Shown piece after piece: positions 1-8,525 of a DNA stretch of 64,000 nt (position 1 is its first letter; each line of letters begins with the position of its first letter). Position numbers and translations under genes: made by a program. This DNA is from Microbacterium sp. JZ31 (GTDB lineage Bacteria; Actinomycetota; Actinomycetes; Actinomycetales; Microbacteriaceae), in NCBI RefSeq assembly GCF_016805985.1, contig NZ_CP017661.1, forward strand, positions 1,488,001 to 1,552,000, given 5' to 3'. The notes under the pieces are model-generated. The model did not search any database and was not told the origin of the DNA. It saw only the letters and a list, made by a program, of their open reading frames with translations.

Positions 1-1
1 C

Positions 2-3000
2 TCCGCGTCGTTCGACGAGGTGCTGGAGCTGCTGACCCTGACGGGCCGCAGCCTGCCGCACGCCATGCTGATGATGGTGCCCGAGGCGCACGAGAAGCAG
101 GCGGACATGGATCCGGACGTGCGCGCCTTCTACGAGTACCACTCGCTGCAGATGGAGCCGTGGGACGGTCCTGCATCGCTGATCTTCACGGACGGCACCG
201 TCGTGGGCGGCATGCTCGACCGCAACGGCCTCCGCCCCGGGCGCTGGACGGTCACGACCGACGGCCTCGTGGTGATCGGCAGCGAGACGGGCGTGCTCGA
301 CTTCGAGCCCGAGCGCATCGAGCGCCGGGGCCGCCTGCTGCCGGGCCGCATGTTCGTCGTCGACACGGCGCAGGGCCGCATCATCAGCGACGACGAGGTC
401 AAGCGCGAGCTCGCCGCCATGCACCCGTGGCAGGAGTGGCTCGACAAGGGCACCGTGCGCCTCGCCGACCTTCCCGAGCGCGAGCACATCGTGCACCCGA
501 TCGCCTCCATCAACCGCCGTCTGCGCACCTTCGGCTACACGGAGGAGGAGGTGCGGGTCCTGCTCGCCCCGATGGGGCGCACGGGCGCCGAGCCGCTCGG
601 CGCGATGGGCTCCGACACCCCGATCGCGGTGCTGAGCGAGCGCCCGCGCCTGCTGTTCGACTACTTCACGCAGCAGTTCGCGCAGGTCACGAACCCGCCC
701 CTCGACTCGATCCGCGAGGAGGTCGTCACCAGCCTCAAGCTCGGCCTCGGCCCCGAGGCGAATCTGCTCGACTGGGGCCCGGAGCACGCGCGCGCTGTCG
801 GTCTCGACTTCCCGGTGATCGACAACGACGAGCTCGCGAAGATCCAGCACATCCACGCGGCGCTGCCCGGCCGCTCCTCGATCACGGTGCGCGGTCTGTA
901 CCGCGTGGCCGCCGGTCGCAAGGGGCTCGAGAAGCGCCTGGCGCAGATGTGCCGTGAGGTCGACAATGCGATCGAGGACGGCGTCGAGTTCATCGTGCTC
1001 AGCGACCGCGACTCGAACCAGGACCTCGCCCCGATCCCGTCGCTGCTGATGCTGTCGGCGATCCACCACCACCTCATCCGCAACGAGACGCGCATGAAGG
1101 TCGGCCTGGTGGTCGAGGCGGGCGACGTCCGCGAGGTGCACCACGTCGCGACGCTCATCGGCTACGGCGCGTCCGCCGTGAACCCGTACCTCGCGATGGA
1201 GACGGTCGAGAACCTCGTCCGCTCGGGCTCCATCCAGGGCGTGACGCCCGAGAAGGCCGTGCGGAACCTGATCTACGCGCTCGGCAAGGGCGTGCTGAAG
1301 ATCATGTCGAAGATGGGCATCTCGACCGTGTCGTCCTACGCCGGCGCACAGGTGTTCGAGGCCGTCGGCCTGTCGCAGGAGCTCATCGACGCGTACTTCA
1401 CGGGCACCGAGAGCAAGCTCGGCGGTGTGGGCCTCGACGTGATCGCGGCGGAGAACGCCGCGCGTCACGCGTTCGCCTACCCGGAGGACCGTGCGCCTCG
1501 CGCGCACGAGCGCCTCTGGACCGGCGGCGAGTACCAGTGGCGCCGCGACGGGTCCCCGCACCTGTTCAACCCGGAGACGATCTTCCGGCTGCAGCACTCG
1601 ACGCGCACCCGCCGCTACGACATCTTCCGCGAGTACACCAAGCTCGTGGACGACCAGGCGGCCGAGCTCAAGACGCTCCGCGGCCTGTTCCAGCTGCGCA
1701 CCGACGCGCGCCCGGCCGTGCCGATCGAGGAGGTCGAGCCCGTCTCGTCCATCGTCAAGCGGTTCTCGACCGGCGCGATGAGCTACGGCTCGATCTCGCG
1801 CGAGGCGCACGAGACGCTCGCGATCGCGATGAACCGGCTCGGCGCCAAGTCGAACACGGGAGAGGGCGGCGAGGACGTCGACCGCCTGCTCGACCCCGAG
1901 CGCCGCAGCGCGATCAAGCAGGTCGCATCGGGGCGCTTCGGCGTGACGAGTCTGTACCTGACGGAGGCGGACGACATCCAGATCAAGCTCGCGCAGGGCG
2001 CCAAGCCCGGCGAGGGCGGCCAGCTCCCCCGGGCAAGGTGTACCCGTGGGTCGCGCGCACGCGTCACGCGACCGCCGGCGTCGGCCTCATCTCGCCGCCG
2101 CCGCACCACGACATCTACTCGATCGAGGACCTCAAGCAGCTGATCTTCGACCTGAAGCGCGCCAACCCCGCGGCGCGCATCCACACCAAGCTCGTGAGCC
2201 AGTCGGGCATCGGGGCGGTCGCGGCGGGCGTCGCGAAGGCGCTGAGCGACGTCATCCTCGTCTCGGGCCACGACGGCGGCACGGGCGCGAGCCCGCTGAA
2301 CTCGCTCAAGCACGCGGGCACGCCGTGGGAGCTGGGCCTGGCGGAGACGCAGCAGACGCTCATGCTCAACGGCATGCGCGACCGCGTCGTCGTGCAGGTC
2401 GACGGCCAGCTCAAGACCGGCCGCGACGTCATCATCGGCGCGCTGCTGGGCGCCGAGGAGTTCGGCTTCGCGACCGCACCGCTCGTGGTGGAGGGCTGCA
2501 TCATGATGCGCGTGTGCCACCTGGACACGTGCCCGGTCGGCGTCGCGACGCAGAACCCCGTGCTGCGCTCGCGCTTCACGGGCAAGGCGGAGCACGTCGT
2601 GAACTTCATGGAGTTCATCGCCGAGGAAGTGCGCGAGTACCTTGCGGCGCTCGGCTTCCGCACGCTCGACGAGGCGATCGGCCACGCCGAGCTGCTCGAC
2701 ATCGACACCGCGGTCGCCCACTGGAAGGCCGAAGGTCTCGACCTCGCGCCGATCCTGGAGGGCCCGCGCTTCGCCGAGGACGAGCCGCGTCGCCACCAGC
2801 GGGACCAGGCGCACGAGCTCGACGAGCACTTCGACGTGCCGCTCATCGCGCAGGCGCAGGACGTGATCGCGAACGGCGGCACCGTGAAGATCGAGATGCC
2901 CGTGCGCAACACCGCGCGCGCGGCGGGAACGCTGCTCGGCCACCACGTCACGAAGGCGCGCGGCGAGCACGGTCTGCCCGCGGGGTCCATCGACGTCTCG

Positions 3001-3687
3001 CTGACCGGATCTGCCGGGCAGTCCTTCGGCGCGTTCCTGCCGAACGGCATCACGCTGCGCCTCGAGGGCGACTCGAACGACTACGTCGGCAAGGGGCTCT
3101 CAGGCGGTCAGATCGTGATCCGCCCGCCGCGCGGCGCGACGTTCGACGCGTCCGAGAACGTGATCGCGGGCAACGTGATCGGCTACGGCGCGACGCAGGG
3201 CACGATGTTCCTGCGCGGCGTGGTGGGCGAGCGGTTCTTCGTGCGCAACTCGGGTGCGACGGCGGTCGTCGAGGGCGTGGGCGACCACGCGCTCGAGTAC
3301 ATGACCGGCGGCCTCGCCGTCATCCTGGGCCGCACGGGCCGCAACCTCGGCGCCGGCATGTCGGGCGGCACGGCGTACGTGTACCGCCTGAACACCGACC
3401 TCGTGAACCGCGAGGCGCTGGCCACGGGCGAACTGACGCTGACCGAGCTCGGATCCGGCGACGCCGAGATCCTGCGCGACCTGCTCGAGCAGCACGTCGG
3501 GGAGACCGGCTCCGAGCTCGCTCGCCGCATGCTCGACGATTTCGACAACGAGGTGGCGAACTTCGTGCGCGTCCTGCCGCGCGACTACGCCGCCGTTCTG
3601 CAGACCCGCCAGGAGGCGGTCGCCGAAGGGCTCGACCCCGACGGCGACGTCGTCTGGAACCGCATCCTGGAGGTGACCGGTGGCTGA
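2..3687 (+). pseudogene. gltB: Glutamate synthase (GOGAT) large subunit, 5'-truncated by the window and frameshifted
   Basis: Large subunit of glutamate synthase, which makes glutamate from glutamine and 2-oxoglutarate with GltD as electron donor. The reading frame is open from base 2, so the N-terminal glutaminase domain is partly outside the window. Frame 2 runs to about 2030 and then continues, without loss of homology, in frame 1 to the stop at 3685-3687. The central and FMN-binding domains are present. The 3Fe-4S cysteine codons start at 2497, 2515 and 2530 (context CHLDTCPVG). The C-terminal GXGXG helix domain includes [15 protein letters not shown]. The break is a run of five C at 2026-2030 where the conserved [10 protein letters not shown] reading needs six. 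A single missing base, most likely a sequencing error, explains it. The end overlaps gltD by 8 bp, so the two are a translationally coupled operon. Confidence 0.93.
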
Positions 3688-5146
3688 TCCCAAGGGCTTT
3701 CTGAAGGTGACCGAGCGGGAGCTGCCCGCTCGTCGTCCCGTGCCCGTGCGCATCCTGGACTGGAAGGAGGTGTACGAGCCGGGAGACTCGGCCGTGCTCC
3801 GCCGACAGGCGGGCCGCTGCATGGACTGCGGCATCCCGTTCTGCCACCAGGGCTGCCCGCTCGGGAACCTCATCCCCGAGTGGAACGACCTGATGTGGCG
3901 CGGAGAGGGCCGCACCGCGATCGAGCGGCTGCACGCGACGAACAACTTCCCGGAGTTCACCGGGCGGCTGTGCCCGGCGCCGTGCGAGAGCGCCTGTGTG
4001 CTCGGCATCAACCAGCCCGCGGTGACGATCAAGCAGATCGAGGTCTCGATCATCGACCAGGCGTTCGGCAACGGCTGGGTCGAGCCCAAGCCGCCGGCCC
4101 GCCTCACCGGCAAGACGGTCGCAGTCGTCGGCTCGGGGCCCGCGGGTCTCGCGGCGGCGCAGCAGCTGACCCGTGCGGGTCACACGGTCGCCGTGTACGA
4201 GCGCGACGACCGCATCGGCGGCCTGCTGCGCTACGGCATCCCGGACTTCAAGATGGAGAAGAAGCACCTCGAGGCGCGGCTCCGCCAGATGCAGGACGAG
4301 GGCACCCGCTTCCGCGCGGGCGTGGAGATCGGCAAGGACATCTCCTGGAGCGACCTGCGCGCGCGGTACGACGCGGTCGTCGTCGCGACGGGTTCCACGG
4401 TGCCGCGCGACCTGACCATCCCGGGGCGCGAGCTCGCGGGCGTCCACTTCGCGATGGAGTACCTCGTCGAGTCCAACAAGGCGGCGGCGGGCGACACGGT
4501 GCCCAACCAGATCTCGGCGGAGGGCAAGCACGTCGTCGTGATCGGCGGCGGTGACACGGGCGCCGACTGCATCGGCACCGCGCACCGTCAGGGCGCGCTC
4601 AGCGTGACGAACCTCGCGATCGGCAAGCGTCCGGGCGACGACCGTCCCGAGCACCAGCCGTGGCCCATGATGCCGACCCTGTTCGAGGTCTCCTCGGCGC
4701 ACGAGGAGGGCGGCGAGCGTCAGTACCTCGCCTCCACCGTCGAGTTCGTCGGCAACGGCGCGGGCGAAGTGCGCGCCCTCGTCGTCGCCGAGACGGAGTT
4801 CGTCGACGGCCGCCGCGTGCCGAAGGCCGGCACCGAGCGCGAGATCCCTGCCGACCTCGTCCTGATCGCGATGGGCTTCACCGGCCCCGAGCGCGATGCC
4901 CTCGAGGCGCAGCTGCAGGCGCAGTTCACTCCGCGCGGCAACGTGGAGCGCGACGGCGCCTTCCAGGCGACCGCTCCCGGCGTGTTCGTGGCGGGCGATG
5001 CCGGCCGCGGACAGTCGCTCATCGTGTGGGCGATCGCCGAGGGCCGCTCGGTCGCGGCCGAGGTCGATTCCTTCCTGATGGGGGAGACCTCGCTGCCCGC
5101 TCCGGTGCGTCCGAACGATGTCGCGATCGGTCTGCAGCCCGCGTAG
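3680..5146 (+). CDS. gltD: Glutamate synthase small subunit (NADPH, beta)
   Basis: Beta subunit of glutamate synthase. It takes electrons from NAD(P)H through FAD and Fe-S clusters and passes them to GltB. The 488-residue length is normal for the family. N-terminal cysteines for two 4Fe-4S clusters are visible ([14 protein letters not shown] and CPAPCESAC). The FAD Rossmann loop is [10 protein letters not shown] and the NADPH loop is [11 protein letters not shown]-terminal FAD contact ([22 protein letters not shown]) is conserved in the family. The start is the GTG at 3680, which overlaps the end of gltB by 8 bp. The TAG stop codon lies inside a TAGGCT element that could act as a -10 box for downstream transcription. 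Confidence 0.96.
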   Translation: MADPKGFLKVTERELPARRPVPVRILDWKEVYEPGDSAVLRRQAGRCMDCGIPFCHQGCPLGNLIPEWNDLMWRGEGRTAIERLHATNNFPEFTGRLCPAPCESACVLGINQPAVTIKQIEVSIIDQAFGNGWVEPKPPARLTGKTVAVVGSGPAGLAAAQQLTRAGHTVAVYERDDRIGGLLRYGIPDFKMEKKHLEARLRQMQDEGTRFRAGVEIGKDISWSDLRARYDAVVVATGSTVPRDLTIPGRELAGVHFAMEYLVESNKAAAGDTVPNQISAEGKHVVVIGGGDTGADCIGTAHRQGALSVTNLAIGKRPGDDRPEHQPWPMMPTLFEVSSAHEEGGERQYLASTVEFVGNGAGEVRALVVAETEFVDGRRVPKAGTEREIPADLVLIAMGFTGPERDALEAQLQAQFTPRGNVERDGAFQATAPGVFVAGDAGRGQSLIVWAIAEGRSVAAEVDSFLMGETSLPAPVRPNDVAIGLQPA

Positions 5147-5210
5147 GCTGACGAGCGAAACCCGGGGGCTCGCCGCGAGGATCGGAAGTTCTGCGGCCTG
5201 CCCACTCCCT

Positions 5211-5235
5211 TAACCTGACCATCCTTGTGCGGAGG
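5211..5235 (+). promoter_or_regulatory. Probable pyk promoter -10 and ribosome binding site
   Basis: A TAACCT hexamer at 5211-5216 fits an actinobacterial -10 box, with a start of transcription expected near 5223. GGAGG at 5231-5235 is a strong ribosome binding site. It is 7 nt from the TTG at 5243 but only 1 nt from the ATG at 5237, so it favours the TTG as the pyk start. No convincing -35 box is visible. Confidence 0.5.
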
Positions 5236-5242
5236 TATGCAG

Positions 5243-6688
5243 TTGAGACGTGCCAAGATCGTCGCCACCCTCGGGCCCGCGACATCGACACGCGAGAAGG
5301 TCCGTGAGCTGATCGAGGCGGGTGTCGACGTCGCGCGTCTGAACCTCAGCCACGGCGACTACTCGGTCCACGACGCGAACTACGAGAACGTGCGCGGCGC
5401 GGCCGAGGAGCTCGGCAAGCCCGTCGCCGTGCTCGTCGACCTGCAGGGCCCGAAGATCCGGCTGGGCAAGTTCGCGGACGGTCCGCACTACCTCGCCGAG
5501 GGTGACATCTTCAAGATCACGATCGACGACATCGAGGGCAGCAAGGAGATCTGCGGCACGACCTACAAGGGCCTGCCGCAGGACGTCAAGCCGGGCGACT
5601 TCCTGCTGATCGACGACGGCAAGGTGCGCCTGCAGGTCGTCGAGGCGGATGAGCGCACGGTCACGACCAAGACGGTCGTCGCCGGCAACGTGTCCAACAA
5701 CAAGGGCATCAACATCCCCAGCGCCGCGGTCAACGTCCCCGCCCTGAGCGAGAAGGACGAGCAGGATCTCCGCTGGGCGCTGCGCAAGGGTGCCGACATC
5801 ATCGCGTTGTCGTTCGTGCGCAACGCGAAGGACGTCCAGCGCGCTCACGTGATCATGGCCGAGGAGGGACGCCGCGTCCCGATCATCGCCAAGATCGAGA
5901 AGCCGCAGGCGGTCGAGGCGCTCGAGGACATCGTCGACGCGTTCGACGGCATCATGGTCGCTCGCGGCGACCTCGGCGTCGAGCTGCCGCTCGAGGCCGT
6001 GCCGATCGTGCAGAAGAGGGCCGTCGAGCTCGCGCGCCGCATGGCGAAGCCCGTCATCGTCGCCACGCAGATGCTCGAGTCCATGATCTCGAACCCGGTG
6101 CCGACGCGCGCCGAGACGAGCGACGTGGCGAACGCCGTCCTCGACGGCGCCGATGCGGTCATGCTGTCGGGCGAGACGAGCGTGGGCGAGTACCCGATCG
6201 TCACGGTCGCGACGATGGCGCGCATCGTCGAGTCGACCGAGGAGCACGGCCTGGAGCGCATCCCGCCGCTCATGACCAAGCCGCGCACGCAGGGCGGGGC
6301 CATCACCCTGGCCGCCGTCGAGGTTGCCGACTTCGTCGAGGCGAAGTACCTGTGCATCTTCACGCAGTCGGGCGACTCGGCGCGCCGCATGTCGCGCCTG
6401 CGCTCCAACCGGCCGATGATCGCCTTCACGCCCGACGCGGCCATCCAGAACCGGATGGCGCTGACCTGGGGGATCCGCTCGAAGCTCGTCGAGATGGTCG
6501 AGCACACCGATGCGATGTTCCACCAGGTCGACGAGTACCTGCTGGAGAACGGCCTGGCGCAGATCGGCGACAAGGTCGTGGTCATCTCCGGATCCCCTCC
6601 CGGGATCATCGGCTCGACCAACGACCTGCGCGTGCACAAGGTCGGCGACGCCGTCCACGGCGCGGCCCCGGTGTACCAGGGCAAGTAG
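5243..6688 (+). CDS. pyk: Pyruvate kinase
   Basis: Converts phosphoenolpyruvate and ADP to pyruvate and ATP, the last step of glycolysis. The N-terminus RRAKIVATLGPATST is the family start. The barrel signature MVARGDLGVELP and the conserved IAKIEKPQAVEALE segment are intact. The allosteric C-terminal domain closes the protein at about 481 residues. The TTG at 5243 is preferred because GGAGG lies 7 nt upstream and the product begins like its homologues. The ATG at 5237 would add two residues but sits against the Shine-Dalgarno. The gene follows gltBD by about 95 bp with its own probable promoter and ends at a strong hairpin. Confidence 0.95.
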   Translation: MRRAKIVATLGPATSTREKVRELIEAGVDVARLNLSHGDYSVHDANYENVRGAAEELGKPVAVLVDLQGPKIRLGKFADGPHYLAEGDIFKITIDDIEGSKEICGTTYKGLPQDVKPGDFLLIDDGKVRLQVVEADERTVTTKTVVAGNVSNNKGINIPSAAVNVPALSEKDEQDLRWALRKGADIIALSFVRNAKDVQRAHVIMAEEGRRVPIIAKIEKPQAVEALEDIVDAFDGIMVARGDLGVELPLEAVPIVQKRAVELARRMAKPVIVATQMLESMISNPVPTRAETSDVANAVLDGADAVMLSGETSVGEYPIVTVATMARIVESTEEHGLERIPPLMTKPRTQGGAITLAAVEVADFVEAKYLCIFTQSGDSARRMSRLRSNRPMIAFTPDAAIQNRMALTWGIRSKLVEMVEHTDAMFHQVDEYLLENGLAQIGDKVVVISGSPPGIIGSTNDLRVHKVGDAVHGAAPVYQGK

Positions 6689-6702
6689 TCGCACGTCGTC
6701 GC

Positions 6703-6736
6703 AGAGGCGCGGGGCCCGGTCGGGTCCCGCGCCTCT
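6703..6736 (+). terminator. Intrinsic terminator-like hairpin after pyk
   Basis: An 11-bp perfect stem (AGAGGCGCGGG at 6703-6713 with CCCGCGCCTCT at 6726-6736) encloses a 12-nt loop. It lies 15 bp past the pyk stop. There is no long T run, as is common in GC-rich actinobacteria. Confidence 0.75.
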
Positions 6737-6827
6737 TGCGCGTTTCCTGATCCCGTCTTGAGGCCGGGCATGCTCGCCCGGCCGTGCTCGCCCGGGCGGG
6801 CTGTGCGGCTCACCGCCGTCCCTGCCG

Positions 6828-6833
6828 TAGGCT
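6828..6833 (+). promoter_or_regulatory. -10 box for tRNA-Leu
   Basis: TAGGCT lies 8 nt before the 5' base of the tRNA. It is the same hexamer found before several protein genes in the window. Confidence 0.5.
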
Positions 6834-6841
6834 CGATGAGG

Positions 6842-6927
6842 GCCGGTGTGGCGGAATGGCAGACGCGGCGCACTCAAAATGCGCTGTCCGAGAGGGCGTG
6901 TGGGTTCGAGTCCCACCACCGGCACCA
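6842..6927 (+). tRNA. tRNA-Leu (anticodon CAA)
   Basis: A class II tRNA with a long variable arm. The acceptor arms GCCGGTG (6842-6848) and CACCGGC (6917-6923) pair perfectly. The anticodon stem GCGCA/TGCGC holds the loop CTCAAAA, giving anticodon CAA, which reads UUG. The T arm contains GGTTCGAGTCC. The discriminator A and the CCA end are encoded at 6924-6927. Confidence 0.95.
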
Positions 6928-7016
6928 TCGAGCCGCTTCGGCGGTCATCCTGGGGTGCGGCGGCGGCGCGCGCAAGCCCCCTTCGCGCCGCGGCCGATCC
7001 GCCTACGGTCGTCACC

Positions 7017-7262
7017 ATGAACATCTCGGATGTGACCTGGAACGAAGCAGCCCGCGCCAAGATCCTGGAGGACGCAGACGCGGTCCTGCGCGGCGCCGTG
7101 CAGTCCGTCGCGGCGAAGGGCGAGGTCTCCTCGGACGACGCGTTCGCCCAGCTCAACGCGCTGCTCAAGGACCGCTTCATCGACTACGAGCCGGGGCCGG
7201 ACATCCGCAAGTACGCGGATGCGATCGCGGCGGGGGAGTTCTCGGACCAGAACGACGGCTGA
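7017..7262 (+). CDS. Conserved actinobacterial protein of unknown function (81 aa)
   Basis: A small, mostly helical, acidic soluble protein of 81 residues beginning MNISDVTWNEAARAK. It has no cysteines, membrane segment or recognisable motif, and I cannot assign a function. Codon use and GC pattern match the neighbours. The start is the ATG at 7017, with TACGGT 7 nt upstream and no Shine-Dalgarno, which suggests a leaderless transcript. It lies between tRNA-Leu and the ANTAR response regulator. Confidence 0.7.
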   Translation: MNISDVTWNEAARAKILEDADAVLRGAVQSVAAKGEVSSDDAFAQLNALLKDRFIDYEPGPDIRKYADAIAAGEFSDQNDG

Positions 7263-7366
7263 TGCGGCGCCGCCGGCGACGCATCTCCGCCGCCGCCGCC
7301 ATGGCGTCCGCATCACGCAGATCCGCCGGGCCGCCGTGGCTGCCAGGTTGCGGCGCGACGACGAAC

Positions 7367-7372
7367 TAGGAT
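7367..7372 (+). promoter_or_regulatory. -10 box of a probable leaderless promoter (ANTAR regulator)
   Basis: TAGGAT is followed by exactly 6 nt and then the GTG start at 7379. There is no ribosome binding site. Confidence 0.5.
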
Positions 7373-7378
7373 GGACAC

Positions 7379-7993
7379 GTGACCGAAGAGCAGACCGGGC
7401 AGGCGCCCGCGGCACCGCGCCGCGTCGTCGTCGCCGAGGACGAGTCCCTCATCCGCCTCGACATCGTCGAGATCCTCCGGGACAACGGATTCGATGTGGT
7501 CGGCGAGGCCGGTGACGGTGAGACCGCCGTGCAGCTCGCCACCGAGCTCCGTCCCGATCTCGTGATCATGGATGTCAAGATGCCGCAGCTCGACGGCATC
7601 AGCGCGGCCGAGCGCCTCAGCAAGAACCACATCGCGCCCGTCGTCCTGCTGACGGCCTTCAGCCAGAAGGAGCTCGTCGAGCGCGCGAGCGAGGCCGGCG
7701 CGCTCGCATACGTCGTGAAGCCGTTCACCCCGAACGACCTCCTGCCGGCGATCGAGATCGCCCTGGCACGCTACGAGCAGATCATCACGCTCGAGGCCGA
7801 GGTAGCCGACATGGTCGAGCGCTTCGAGACGCGCAAGCTCGTCGACCGTGCGAAGGGCCTGCTGAACGAGAAGATGGGGCTGTCCGAGCCCGAGGCGTTC
7901 CGCTGGATCCAGAAGGCGTCGATGGATCGCCGCCTCACGATGCAGGACGTCGCGAAGGCGATCATCGAGCAGCTCTCGCCCAAGAAGGCGTAA
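7379..7993 (+). CDS. ANTAR-domain response regulator (PdtaR-like)
   Basis: A two-component response regulator whose output domain binds RNA rather than DNA. Residues 15-130 form a CheY-like receiver with acidic residues at 20-21, the phospho-acceptor Asp65 (IMDVKMP) and a Lys in VVKPFTP. Residues about 140-200 form an ANTAR domain (RKLVDRAKGLLNEKMGLSE, then AFRWIQKASMDRRLT). The 204-aa size and arrangement match mycobacterial PdtaR (Rv1626), an antiterminator partnered by a histidine kinase encoded elsewhere. No kinase gene is adjacent here. The GTG start follows a -10 box at leaderless spacing. The gene converges with the thioesterase gene and they share one palindromic terminator. Confidence 0.92.
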   Translation: MTEEQTGQAPAAPRRVVVAEDESLIRLDIVEILRDNGFDVVGEAGDGETAVQLATELRPDLVIMDVKMPQLDGISAAERLSKNHIAPVVLLTAFSQKELVERASEAGALAYVVKPFTPNDLLPAIEIALARYEQIITLEAEVADMVERFETRKLVDRAKGLLNEKMGLSEPEAFRWIQKASMDRRLTMQDVAKAIIEQLSPKKA

Positions 7994-8008
7994 GCACCGC
8001 AGACATCG

Positions 8009-8039
8009 AAGGCGGCACCGGATCATCCGGTGCCGCCTT
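8009..8039. terminator. Bidirectional terminator between convergent genes
   Basis: A 31-bp near-perfect palindrome with 15-bp arms (AAGGCGGCACCGGAT and its complement) around one central base. It sits in the 54 bp between the stops of the ANTAR regulator (+) and the thioesterase (-), with T or A tracts suited to both directions. Confidence 0.85.
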
Positions 8040-8047
8040 CGTCGTCG

Positions 8048-8482
8048 TCAGGACCGCGGCGGCAGGTCTTTGATGAGGTTCGTGATGCGGACGGTCGAGC
8101 AGCGGCGCCCGGACTCGTCGACCACGACGATCTCGTGGACCGTCGTCGTACGGCCGAGGTGGATGGCCGTGCAGGTCGCGGTGACGGATCCCGTGCGCGC
8201 CGAGCTCGTGTGCGTCGCGTTGATGTCGAGGCCCACCGCGAGGCGTCCTTCGCCCGCGTGATAGTTCGCCGACATCGAGCCCATGGTCTCGCCCAGGACG
8301 ACGTATGCCCCGCCGTGCATGAGGCCGACCGGCTGGGTGTTCCCCTCGACCGGCATCGTCGCGACCGAGCGCTCGGCCGTGAACTCCGTGAACCGCACCC
8401 CCATGCGCTCGGCCAGCACGCCGATCCCACGGCGCTGCAGCCACTCGAGTCCGGGGGAGAGGGTGGACGAGATGGCGGACAA
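8048..8482 (-). CDS. Hotdog-fold thioesterase (PaaI family)
   Basis: A 144-residue protein of the PaaI/YdiI hotdog thioesterase family, expected to hydrolyse acyl-CoA thioesters. The hallmark is NTQPVGLMHGGAYVVLGETMGS, where the HGG loop and the following Glu are the catalytic region. The tail has the family's strand pattern up to NLIKDLPPRS. The start is the TTG at 8482: GAGGAG lies 5 nt upstream on the minus strand and the residues that follow match homologues. The substrate cannot be read from sequence. It lies divergent to polA. Confidence 0.88.
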   Translation of the reverse strand: MSAISSTLSPGLEWLQRRGIGVLAERMGVRFTEFTAERSVATMPVEGNTQPVGLMHGGAYVVLGETMGSMSANYHAGEGRLAVGLDINATHTSSARTGSVTATCTAIHLGRTTTVHEIVVVDESGRRCSTVRITNLIKDLPPRS

Positions 8483-8525
8483 GCAGGCTCCTCGGTATGT
8501 CCCTGGGCCTCGTTAGGCTTGCAGG

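Noticed and set aside
2026..2040. Programmed frameshifting in gltB
   Set aside because: No slippery heptamer, stimulator or family precedent. Three unrelated genes in the window have the same kind of one-base defect, so error is simpler.
1783..2970. A long minus-strand frame inside gltB
   Set aside because: It is antisense to a highly conserved enzyme gene, with low-complexity Arg/Ala/Val content.
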